Position numbers and translations under genes: made by a program. Of a stretch of DNA of 64,000 nt, positions 24,987-44,713 are shown piece by piece. The stretch is from Enoplosus armatus (taxonomy: Eukaryota; Chordata; Actinopteri; Centrarchiformes; Enoplosidae). The stretch's first letter is position 1. Each line of letters starts with the position of its first letter. A model generated the notes under the pieces. That model was given only the letters and a program-made list of their open reading frames with translations, was not told the origin of the DNA and did no database searches. Where the stretch lies: the NCBI RefSeq assembly GCF_043641665.1, contig NC_092182.1:18031241-18095240 (forward strand). Reading direction: 5' to 3'.

Positions 24987-27900
24987 TACTTCATGCACAT
25001 GCATGTACGTGCACACACTCATATATCTGACTTCCTTTGTCCTTTGATATGACAGGTATCAGATAACAGCTGTCACGCTCCACTGTGTACAAGAAAATGC
25101 CCGTGCTGCATTTTTTTTTTGTGCTCATGTCATGTCAGTTCATGTTCAGTTTCTCTCTCTGCCTATTGATTATTATCTCACAGCTTAATGGGTTTTGTTT
25201 CAATGATGCACATGAACCTCAGTCGCTCTGCAGATTAAGGGCTTTTATACTAGATCAAGGTACAATGAAGTTTAATCTCAATATTAATATTATTTATTAC
25301 TGATAATATTATTACTCAAATGAAGTCGAGTCAGACTTCATTATCCCAATGGAAACACAGGAAGCAGCATTTTCCAAGGCTGGAGGTACTACAAGCAGTG
25401 ACAGCAGAAGAATTGATCGGAGTAGGAGTGGTGGTAGTAGTAACATGAGAAGATACCATTTGTGTAAAGATTTGTGTTTTATGGGTCCTGCCAGGCGGAG
25501 TGGAGAGACGAGGTGAGGCACCACTTTGAGAAGATCAAGTCTGAGGGGACGTGTCTTCACAGGCTGGACGAGGAGCTGATCAAACGACGCAGAGAAGAGC
25601 TCAGGTTAGCAAAACATTGTAACGTGGACAGACAAAGAGGTCGAACACCTTGAAATAAAAATGTATAGAAAATAGCTCCACCACCAATAACAAAGACATA
25701 AGGATAAGCTGTCTATTAGATACCATACTATTATGGTAATGGTAGATAAATATGTGTGCCTGTGTATTAATGTCATTCTCCACACAGACATGCGCTGGAC
25801 ATCCGGGAGCACTACGAGAGGAAACTGGAGAGAGCCAACAATCTCTACATGGAGCTCAACGCCATCATGCTGCAGCTGGAGATCAAAGAGAAAGAACTGC
25901 TCAAGTATGAAAACTGCCATTGATTTACAATACCTATAAAAAAAAAAAAAGCATTCACCCCCTTGGAAGTTTTCATGTTTATTTATTTATAACATTGAAT
26001 CAAATCTGTCTTTTTGGACATTGATCAACAGAAAAAGACCCTTTAATGTCAAAGGAAAAACAGGTCTCCACTAAGTGATCTAAATTATTTAAAAACGGAA
26101 AATACAAAATACTTGTTCTCAGTATTCACCGCCTCCTAGTCAGTGTTTAGTAGATGCTCCTTTGGCAGCAACTACAGCCTTGAGACTGTGTGGCTATCAG
26201 CTTTTCACATCTGGACATTTTCCCAATTCTTGTCTGCGAAACTGCTCAAGTTCTGTCAGGTTGCGTGGGGGTTGTGAGTGAAAAGCCTTTTTCAAGTTCA
26301 GCCAAAGTAACATTATACGGTAATGGTTATCAAGTAGATATAGGGCAGTAAACTATAGTCATTTTCTAGTTGGTGCAACGTTTATCGCACTGTGACAATA
26401 GGAAAACAGGGGTTGTAATTATTTAGATACTTTGTTCTAATAGCTTTATCCATCGTCATTGTTAAGTTTAGCAGAGTTTTTGTAATGAAAGACCACAGAA
26501 AAGGTCATCCGTAATGTGAAGTGAATGGCCATTACATCCAGTCACACAGGGCCATTGCATGTAACAAAGTGCTCTCTTATGCCATGCTGAGTATCCATTG
26601 ACATCCATTAAACTGGTATTGGCTTTGTGTTTAAACATCAGGAGGGAGCACTCACTGGACAAGAAGTACCCGGGCTGCTTCAAGCACCACAGTTCCAGAC
26701 AGTCAGCCTCCTCCAACTCGATGGAGAAACTCATGAAGAAACGCAACGTACCTCAGAAACTGCCCTCATACAGCAAGAGGTGAGGCAGCGAGGAGTTATC
26801 TATGTCTACAACATTTATATGTGGAGTCTGGTGATATTCTATGTTTTCTTATTGTCAACAAATCCCACGAAGAGACCAAAACCAGCACGAAATTGATCCA
26901 TATATCCAATATCCATTGTGCCATATAGACCTCTATCGTTGTCCAGAAACCACATCAATGAGCCACACTGTTGAACTGTGACATGTTCATTTATTACCAT
27001 GAATGTGGACACTGCATGCTGAACCAATCCTATATACTCCTATATAAATATTCATTATCACACCGAATTTGCAGCCTAAGATATTCCCCAAGGAGTACGC
27101 TATATACTCCTGTGTGAGTAATGTTTGCTAAAAACTACATTGCCCATCTGTTTTACAAAAATATTTAGCCTTTTTTAAAACTGAATGTACATCTTCAGTA
27201 GGAACTAATGGGCTTGGGGCTGAGTGCCTCAGACAGTGGAGTTGGAAAAGTTTTGAAAGATGGACTAACACATTGTTGGTTTTGATCTTTTTAGGGAATA
27301 TGTTGACAACAAAGATATAGAGTGCAGGAGATAAACTAGCATCTAGCAATTAATGCATTTCAAAGTATTCTTTCCCCCCTATTTTTAATTAATTCTGTCC
27401 CTGTCCTTTCCAGGCCAGACTTACTAAAGTCAGAGGTCATCCTCCCCAAACTGGACTCTTCCATGACCCAGGTCACAATCCCCAACAAGGGCTCTACCTC
27501 CCCCGGCCGCTCACGCCGAGGAAAACCCCGCTACAGGAAGGCTGGTAAAGGCAGCAGTGGGGACTTGGCTCAACTGAAAGCCACTCTCTCCTCTTCATTA
27601 GCAATGGTCAATGCCACCACATCTGTTCCCAGCAGCAAGCAGCATCTAGACCCCAGCGCGGCCCTCAGGGGCCTGCAGCATGATCTGCTGCTCAAGAAGA
27701 TGTACTCCTCGAGCCCGGATCTCATTTCAACCACCTTGGAGGCTGAAGGCCGGAGGAAGGGGCAGGTCAGGCCGGGGCTGGACAGAGCGGGCAGCCAGAG
27801 TGCCTCAGCCGGGCTGGGGGAGAGTAGAAGGACTGAAGGGCCAGATGTGGGTGTGGGGACTGATGACCTGGCAGAAACACCTCCACGCAGTGACACGCCC

Positions 27901-29725
27901 AGCGAGGATGCGGCTTCTATCCCGTTCTCCAGCAGCCCCGACTCGCCGTGCGGCAGGGGAGCGGCGGCGGGGAGGGCGTCTGTGCTCGGGAACCCCCGTG
28001 TTTCCCACGAGGGTGAGGAGAAGGAGGACGGGCCGGTGATCACGCGCTCGCCCAGAAGTCAACGCCTCACACCTGCAGCACTGCTCTACAGGGCAGCAGT
28101 CACACGCAGTCAGGTGAGACTCTCTAAGACAAAGAATTGTCTCACTGTGGCCCAAAATCATTTTAATTCTGCCTTATAAGGGAGCAAAGATTAATTAGCA
28201 GTGAGAGGCTTTGGGGAAATCAAACCCTTTTGATTTCATTTGTTGCCAGTTAAGAAACACACAGTGGGCAAAACATTTTCATGTCTTTATCACTGTCTCT
28301 GTCTTGACTCAACCCTCTGTACAAACCAACATCTGTAGAGGTGTCGAACAAGAGAATAATGCTGCCACGCTGTGATGATCTTTTGGTCTCTAATCTGCTA
28401 AATATAATCGCCATCACTCCATTAAGTACAATCCCCCTCATTTTTATAGATGCCATGTTACAAATAAAGATAACACCCGAAAACCCCAGAGCGCGGTGGA
28501 AAGATTTAAGTGGTTAATTAATAGGCCACTTAATTAGTATTTAATTACTGCCACCTGTGCATAGTGGATTTGTCAGTAGTGGCAGTCGCAGCTTCAACTG
28601 GGTGTTTCAATATGTGTTAGCTGGGGAGTATTTGTAGGTTTCACAAGTTAGATATGAGAGACAAATATGCATAAGTAGCAAAAGACATTGATGACTCAGT
28701 GATCCCGAAACCTCAGTCACTTTGGCTTTCTGAAAGAGTACAGCATGTACCCAGGCTGTCATCAGTCATATCTTACCAGACGGCTCAGGACTCTTGGCAG
28801 GAATGAGGGCAGTTAGTGTGCAGTGAAGCAGGGAAACGCTGGGGTTTCATGCATACTGTAAATTTCCTCCGCAGAGACGTGGAGTGTCGTCAGAGGAAGA
28901 GGAAGGAGAAGTGGACAGTGAAGTGGAGTTGCCAAGGAGACGGTAAGTGTCTTTAAATATGATTATTGAAGACCTACCGTATTCACAATTCCATCTGTGC
29001 ATCCACTCAAAACACAAACACATCTTTCAACTCCTTTTTTCACCCATCATTTCTCTCTACTGTGAAGTACTTGTAAATGAAGTAATTATTAAAAGATAGT
29101 TTATCAATATACTGTATATGCACTCTTTCCTATTCTCACTCAGGCGTCCTGTGAGCATGACCAAGTGCCAGTCCCTGTCCACCTTCAGCTCAGAGAACTT
29201 GTCGGTGTCAGACGGTGAGGAGGGAAACACCACTGACCACTCCCACAGCGGCACGCCAGACGTGGTCAGCACCAACACCGACGAGCGTCTGGACGACAAG
29301 AGCGACGACCTGCTGTCTCAGGGCTCGGAGATTCCCGCCGACCCATCTGACCCAACCCAGCTGTGCTCTGATGGACTGTCAGAGAAGGAAGCTATTCTTC
29401 GACAAGTCAAGACCCAGCTCGCTAGTAATGACCATAACTATGAGGTAGGCTGCAGAGAGTGAATGAAAGGAGAAAAGATGATATAGACTAGAGGCATCAC
29501 AGCTAACAGATACTCAAACCGTAAACGCTGACAGATACTAAGATGCAGGTGCTAGGTCAGAATCTCCTTTTGTGATCAACATTAAAGATTCTGTTGCTGT
29601 TCTAACTCTGATTAATTCATGTTTTTCCTCTGAACCAGGGCCTGTATGATGACTCGGACTGTGACAGTGCAGAGCTGGACCATTCAGGCAGCGCAGAGCC
29701 CACCCAACCTCCAACCAACTGGTGA
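16257..29725 (+). CDS. map3k12: MAP3K12 / dual leucine zipper kinase (DLK), complete
   Basis: DLK is a MAP3K that activates MKK4/MKK7-JNK signalling in axon injury. Thirteen coding exons: 16257-16749, 19514-19697, 20064-20255, 21059-21217, 23292-23450, 23743-23851, 25495-25604, 25788-25904, 26642-26779, 27414-28113, 28875-28942, 29144-29444, 29639-29725. All have GT-AG borders and join in frame to 938 residues (human 859-892). The N-terminus has [13 protein letters not shown] and the membrane-proximal [14 protein letters not shown] motif. The kinase domain starts near 167: Gly loop [11 protein letters not shown], Lys201, HRDLKSPN (283-290), DFG (303-305), [10 protein letters not shown]. The leucine-zipper region follows (about 433-510; [20 protein letters not shown]). 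The Ser/Pro-rich tail keeps [40 protein letters not shown] and a terminal [10 protein letters not shown]. The [11 protein letters not shown] segment matches the longer human isoform. Exon joins rest on protein homology. Confidence 0.96.
17840..18040. promoter_or_regulatory. Possible intronic conserved element in map3k12
   Basis: A non-repetitive stretch with TCATTAGAGACCG, AGCATTAATCATTCATATC and CTTATTAATATGATAAATG motifs sits in the first coding intron. First introns often hold enhancers. This is a judgement from sequence texture alone. Confidence 0.2.
18661..19199. repeat. Palindromic non-autonomous DNA element, copy 2 of 3
   Basis: The left end (TTAAAGGATAGTTTTTGTGA) and the inverted right end (ATATTTCCCAAAATGTCAAT) are diverged versions of copy 1. 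The inner arms are clear: TTAGCTTAGCACAAAGACTGG near 18790 and CCAGTCTTTATGCTAAGC near 19098. It lies in map3k12 intron 1. Confidence 0.75.
20590..20815. repeat. Possible interspersed-repeat fragment in map3k12 intron 3
   Basis: It contains AGTGGGGGTCCTGACCCACATGTTGGGAACCACTGC, a phrase that recurs in many fish repeats. Boundaries are not visible and no second copy exists in this window. Confidence 0.3.
22203..22670. repeat. Probable transposable-element fragment in map3k12 intron 4
   Basis: The segment begins TGTTACGATGTGTGCAGG, includes AGATTTATTAAAGAACAAGG and ends with CAAACTGTGACACATCACAC. G/A-rich, CAGG-rich composition differs sharply from the AT-rich intron around it. TG...CA ends and the sequence style resemble fish LTR-type or other mobile-element remnants, but no coding part or flanking duplication was confirmed. 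Confidence 0.4.
24939..24984. repeat. CA microsatellite in map3k12 intron 6
   Basis: About 22 AC units, uninterrupted. Confidence 0.95.
25930..26325. repeat. Interspersed repeat (probable DNA-transposon fragment) in map3k12 intron 8
   Basis: Phrases such as GCATTCACCCCCTTGGAAGT, AGTATTCACCGCCTCCTAG, TTTGGCAGCAACTACAGCCT and AAACTGCTCAAGTTCTGTCA belong to a widespread fish repeat. The homologous region reads as remnants without an open frame. Class assignment is tentative. Confidence 0.5.
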
Positions 29726-31900
29726 AAATCTGACGCCTCAACCCACTCAAACGCCTGCAGATCCGGCCCGTGATCCGGTCTCTGTCACTCTTACAGACCT
29801 TGAAAATACACAGAGTCATGATCAGGGACATTGCAGAGAGGCAGGAAACAAAGGCCTGTCTCCTTCATCACAAGCAGGAACACATAACAAATCATTGGTG
29901 AGTGTTCCCAAAAAACCTGATATACCGGAAAAAACGAACAAACAGAAAATCCTATTCCTTTTGAGACGAATGCATCACAGTGATGTGAAACTGAAATGGG
30001 CCACTTGTCGAGCCGACAGAGCAGCTGCCCCCTCTGTTCCCTCCGTAGTAGCTGGCAAACACTTAAAATGACACCTCACTGACAGAGGCCTCCGTCAAAG
30101 AGGACATCTACTCAACTGTCTATTCACGTCTCTTGTCATCTTCCATGTCAGTTTGTATTTTTATCTCCGTCAGGAAAATGTGTCATATTATTTCACATCA
30201 TGTCATATGAGAACACCATTATAAAAATCCTATCAGGGCATCTATTATATTTTAATGTTTCTATTGTCAACATCACTGGGACAGCCACTGATGTTGCTGC
30301 TTGCACTTAATTTATGAAATGTTACTGATTTCCTCGTGATCATTGTGTCATATTTGCATTTCCTCTCATTCCTCAACGTTATGCACTGACTAATTTATTG
30401 TTATGTTACAGGGAGTTCATTGATATTCTTAAAAAAAAAACAATGTTTACATTTTTCATTTATATTTTGTGTCACAGATTATGTTTCCATTTTCTACTCC
30501 TGCGTTTTAATATCAATGTAAATATGTGATGTTGTAAAATGAACAAATTTTTAAAATGTGAGATTGTATAATTTAAAGGTGCTGATGTTTTTAATTAGGT
30601 GGCGCTACTCTATTTGAACCTCAAAAAGCTTATGGTAGTAGAATGTACTGTAGCTGCTGTTTATGTCTGAGCATCGAAACACAGTTAGGAGAGGAACAAC
30701 ATGTGAACAAAGAAAAAGCAATACGTCTGCTCTGGTACAGTATGTCCTGCCGTGAACCACTGCTGAGTTCGTTCAGGACAGACAGGCTTTTTTCTTTTAT
30801 TAGTATTGCAGAGTTTACCGTATTAAAATGCAATACCAGTTCGAAAATCCCTCTCTGAGGATCTGGGGGTGTATATAGCATCAGAAAAGCATGCTTGTGA
30901 CAAAGTATGGATAGCCTATTGGTCACTGTTTGTCACTCAGAGAAAAAAATGCAACAACAGACTGATGATTTCTGGCAGACACTTAAAGACACTTAAAGAA
31001 GGCATGCGGATGACACAAAACACCAACATAGATCTCAGAATAACGTAAATGCGTGCGTAAATATGATCATGGTTTTCTGCTCTGACTCAGTTCTAACTTT
31101 GCCAGACCTGTGGCCTCACTATGTTTGCAGAGCACCAGCATAGAAGAGAGAAGATGATTAGGGTTTAGATCATTTTGGGAAACTTAATGTGGCTCACATC
31201 GTTTTGATTCTAGTATTGTTTTAGTAAGTTCACAAAGCAGTCACAGGCTCATCTGCGGCGGAAGCACTTCAGAAGATGACAGAAATGACCTTTTAGCTTA
31301 CTCAATATCAGTGTACCCTTAAAAGAAGTGGCCTGTGATATCACCATTTGTCTGGTTTTGCTTTCTTCCTTCCCCCAACATAGCAGATTAATTAACTTTA
31401 CAGAAAGGTCACTCCGACATTGTCCTCACCAGCTGAAATTTTGGCCCATAAATGGTCATTTTTCACTAATGTGAAAGGGCTCCTTCATAACAGACAGTAT
31501 GATACATAAAACTTGTGTCCCTTGACAAGTCTGCTTATGTGCATGTGGTTCAATCTGACTGTACAACAGCACATTACATCCTATTCCATTCAATTTATGA
31601 CCGATCAGGTCCCACTCAATAAGCTAGAAATGGCAGCTTCTATTTTTTTAATCTGGTGTTAAGTTTTAGACGTCCAATTTGTACAGCATTTTAAACTGAT
31701 TGTGGCCCCAAGATTTGAAGCTAGAAATCCTCCTGCAGGATAAAATGTTGCCAAAAAGCAAACCTACTGCCCTCTAGTGTCTCGATTGCGGAGGTACTTG
31801 TGTTTCCCATGATGCTGATTGAAACAACCCAGTATGAACTGAAACGTTTGCTTTTTATACTGCATTATTGTAACTGTACAATAAATATATTTAAGAAACA
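29726..31900 (+). other. map3k12: map3k12 3' UTR
   Basis: The region runs from the stop codon to the AATAAA at 31880. It holds no further exon that I can recognise. Its end is a little over 100 bp from the opposing poly(A) signal of pcbp2. Confidence 0.6.
31880..31885 (+). terminator. Poly(A) signal of map3k12
   Basis: AATAAA, about 2.15 kb after the stop codon, followed by an A-rich stretch and a GT-rich element (TTTGTGTGTTC) near 31935. It is the last canonical signal before the opposing gene's 3' end. Confidence 0.55.
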
Positions 31901-32004
31901 ATTTAAAATAAAATCAAACCTGTAAAATCTCAATTTGTGTGTTCAATATACCTCAGACGGTGACAAAGTTCTCAAGACGAGTTGTGGTTTGAGCATTTCA
32001 CATC

Positions 32005-32010
32005 TTTATT
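32005..32010 (-). terminator. Poly(A) signal of pcbp2
   Basis: TTTATT on the plus strand is AATAAA on the minus strand, about 1.2 kb downstream of the distal pcbp2 stop codon. Cleavage would fall near 31985-31990. Confidence 0.5.
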
Positions 32011-33227
32011 TCTGTATTTTTTAAACAATGTCGTGGCACCCAGGTCTACAGTCTCAAAAACGTGCACAAAAGTTTTTCTTTCCTGCAAATAAAAAATAAA
32101 ATAAATTTTGACTTGAGCAAAGCAAAGAGCAGGAAACTAGTGTTAACTCACAACCCTTTCTTTGTCTAGTTCCAGAGCTTCAATGATTTCATTTCTCAGC
32201 CTCATCACATTTAAATTGACAGATCAGTCTGTGTCCAGGAGTTAATCCCCCTTTGGTAGTTAAAAAAAAATATTTCCTCCTTTTAAAACAAATATTCCAA
32301 CATTTTTTTTTCTTTTTTTTTAGTATATATCAGTCTTTACAAAAAAAGCGAGGAGAACCCTCTGCTTCCAATCCCTAGAGCCAAGTCCAGACCCCCAAAA
32401 ACCTCCCATCCCAGCAAAATATCAACACATGATCTCAGGACCAGGAGATGGGGGGGAAAAAAACAGGAATGACATGTAGAGGGGCGAAAAGTGACACACG
32501 TAGTAATACACATTTTAAATTATCTGGATGAATTCAATTGTGAGAGTCAGAACACTTGTTGTCATAACCAAATATAATCAGTGACAGTGCATGTACAGCT
32601 ACGTATTCTCCTCAGTGACACGAGTGTGATCCATGTTACAAGCACTTCAATTGAAAAGGTGACAAAGGGGGAGAATGCTGTGTATACTTAAAGCAAGTGA
32701 GTACGGACATGAAACGTACAGACTGACTTGTGGAACTGGGTGAGAAAAAGGGGAGGGGGCGTGTATATAAACACAATAAAACTTTCACTCTATTCTTATT
32801 TTTGATACTTTTTTTATTTTTCCTTTTTTGTCTTTTCCTTTTTAAAGAAAAAAACTGACTGTACAGAACTAAATCTATGTCTATTCAGAGTTTTCCAACT
32901 CTGCTCCTCTGTGATGGCAAAGAAAAAGGGAAGAAAGAGCGAGGGATCCATCAAAAAAAATAAAAATAAGTCTAATAACAAATCATTAAAACCTCCATCT
33001 CGACTCAAAAAGGGAATTAAAAACCTAATTGTTTGCTTCTTTTGACTAAAACCAAAACAAAAGAAAATAAATAATGAACTCAGCGGATCAAATCAGAGGT
33101 GGATGACATGATTTCAAATGAGGAAGAGGCGGTATAATATATAAACTCTTATGTTGGATAGTTGCATTGACTGCTTTATGGTAGCCGATGATATAAAAGT
33201 GAGATTTAGTGCAGATGCAGTGTCTTA

Positions 33228-41952
<8,725 letters not shown>

Positions 41953-43640
41953 AACTGCAACCTAGCTGTTCGTACAGAACTGGGGTCTTTGGTCACCAAG
42001 ATGGATCTGAAGGGACATACAGACACAGCAGAGACAAGACATTATATACCAAGGACGATCATGTCGCAAGACTGAATTGCAATTCAGTAAAAAACAACAA
42101 AAACAAAAATTCACGTAACATGGATGCAGATTAGGGGTAAGAATAGTAAGACTAGTGATGTGCCATGTATATAAGTAGCCTGTTTGTAAAGTGGTAAATA
42201 CTAAATATTTCCAACCCATGGTAAGTTAATGGTAGACTTCCTGGTATTTACATCCAATGACTGGCTAATACACAAATGAGATTTCATAGACTGCAGATTC
42301 TACCTGTTTCCATTAGAGAAACTCTAATGCTGCATACAGACATAACATTAGTATATGGCCACAGCATAACACGAAGTATTTCAAGGCCTCTGGGTCCCAG
42401 TTAGCTAAGCAATTATCTTATTGTCAAACTAAAACATTCAATTAAATCACACCAGACGATGCCATATCCTTCGGCTAAATGTATAATGTGGGATTATAAA
42501 TATACGACAGATATTATAGTTATACTTTGTTTTCCAAGAGTCAAATTATCCTGTCGGACACAAAATGCACCTATTCAAAAATATATGAATAAATCTGTAA
42601 CGTAATAATAGCTCATGCTAACGTTCATGCTTGTGAAAACTGATGCGTACTACGACGAATCATTAAAACCTGTATTTGGGCTCACTTCCACTGTTACAAC
42701 TACATGCTGCTAGTTGAGTGCATTTATTTTCAAACATCTGAATGCTGCTCCGACCCAAGTTAAAAAGTAAAATAGCATTGAATCCATCGCAATGCTAACT
42801 GAAAAACATAGGATTTGTAAGCTAACGATGACTTCATCATTAGCTATGAATCAAGTTTATCAACAAATGTGCGTACAATTACTCCCGCACTACCACATTT
42901 AGATTTATATTACGTAAAATACATTCACAAGTGTGTTCGGCACGAAAAGCAGACATTTAATTGCTTACTTCGCTTGTATTGTTTAGTTTTAAGTAAGTCC
43001 ATTTAACTACTAACTCTTGTTGTAAGTCTGTTAGCCATTTAGCATTCTGATTTGCTCACCGTGCTGCGAAAATGAATGAAGCATGCGTGCGCTACTTAGC
43101 AAGGCTAGCTAGTTAGCTTAATTACTCAATGTTATTAATAGCTGACCAAATATCGGCAGCCTTCATGGCATGGTAGTTACGTCCTTTTCCGATTAACTAC
43201 GGGTGATACACGGAATACGACAGTTTTGAGCAGTAACATTAATATCAAACTTCCCCGTGGCTAGCTAAGCTAGTCAAATGATTCTGTAAGGAGACTGCGT
43301 GCTCATCATCATGCGGCCTGTTAGCATGCTGGACAAGCAGCCGCTAGCTGCTGGGCGCGATTTGTTTGCGCTACTTCTGATCATAACAAAATATATAAAA
43401 ACACCAAACATCAAAATAAAACTCACCTGATTCGTGTGTTGGTAAGTGATCGGGGGGAGGGTTGGGGTTGTAAGGGTAGAAGGGGAGAGGTTCGGGAGGG
43501 TAGAAACCCGGGGGAGAGTTTAGAAAGGACTCGGGGAAGAGGGAAGAGTGATGTGAGATCGAGCTCCACTCCTTTACACAAAGACAACAAAATTATCACC
43601 TCTGAACTTTCCCCTTTCACCCAACCCAAACCCCCCATCC
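41953..43640 (-). promoter_or_regulatory. pcbp2: pcbp2 5'-UTR exons and promoter
   Basis: The start-codon exon extends upstream to an acceptor (CCCTTCAG) at 42007, giving 54 nt of UTR. About 1.4 kb further, a C/T-rich (minus strand) exon ends in CACGAATCAG|gtgagt at 43427. It is the probable first, non-coding exon, with the promoter near or upstream of 43640. The intron between holds AT-rich DNA and nothing I can identify. Confidence 0.55.
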
Positions 43641-44713
43641 TGAGTTCAACCTGAAGAAGTCCCATAATCACGTCAACAAAACACAAGAGTTATAGTAGCA
43701 CATTGTGGGACATTATGCTACAATACGGCAGATTAAAGGATACCGTTTAAAAATAAAGAGTTATTGCGTACAATAGAAACATTGTTGCATTGGTTTAAAA
43801 CGTCACAGCAGGAAGGGTTTGTTGTTGGAAATAACACGGCCCTCGTGTTTTACATGATTTTAAACACTAATTAGCATATAGGGATATGCTTTATCGACGT
43901 TTTTAATATGTTCATATTTACACAGACACAAACTTCAATAAAATACTTATTTATTGGGCCACTAGTGGGTGTAAAGTGTACTGCAACTCAGTTTATAACT
44001 TCAATTATTTACCAGTTTGGGGAAGACACACAGCACCTTAAGACTTTTTATTTACATCTATTTATTGAGTAGCATTAATTGAAGACCCTTTATGTATAAT
44101 TACAATTAGTGTAGATACAAAGCAATGCAGTCATGTGCATTAGTGAACATTAAATTAAAAAAATAAAATAGGCCACAAATAAATACACCAATATCTGTAT
44201 GATTCTCCACCTCTAGGTTAATCTTCCTAAGAAAAGAAAAAAACATATATCCTTCTAATCACAATATTAGATTTTCAAAACAAAGTTGTGCATTATGAAA
44301 ATCGTCTGCACATTGCTGCAGTCCATCTTCAAATCATTTCAATGTGTTTGTACACTAGTGTATGCATTTTTACTATTGTACAGAAACCGTAACTATGGAA
44401 CATTTGACATAAACACCACAAACCCCCCCCAAAAAAAGAAAAAGACATGACCTAAAGAACATTTAAGACATGGTGGAATGCCGATACAGCCACATGCTGT
44501 GGAGATGTTCATAGCAAAATGCATTTCTGGTATAAATAGCCCATGCAAGACACTGCATTTTTCCAGAAATGTTGTTAAAAGTGATATGTATGACTTTTGT
44601 GTGTTTATGGTTAATAGCCAGGTTGCCCTTGTGTAAAGCATTTCAGGCATTTCAGGTTGCCCTTTTGTAAAGCATTTCTGTGAAAGCCTTGTCTTGAACT
44701 GGTGGCCTCAGTC
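43641..44713. other. pcbp2-prr13 intergenic region and prr13 3' UTR
   Basis: No coding sequence is seen. TTTATT at 44061-44066 (AATAAA on the minus strand) is a candidate prr13 poly(A) signal, about 650 bp after the stop; another lies at 43950-43955. Confidence 0.45.

Noticed and set aside
27570..28161. Frames on both strands within map3k12 exon 10
   Set aside because: Shadows of the Ser/Pro-rich tail; only the frame joined to neighbouring exons gives DLK motifs.
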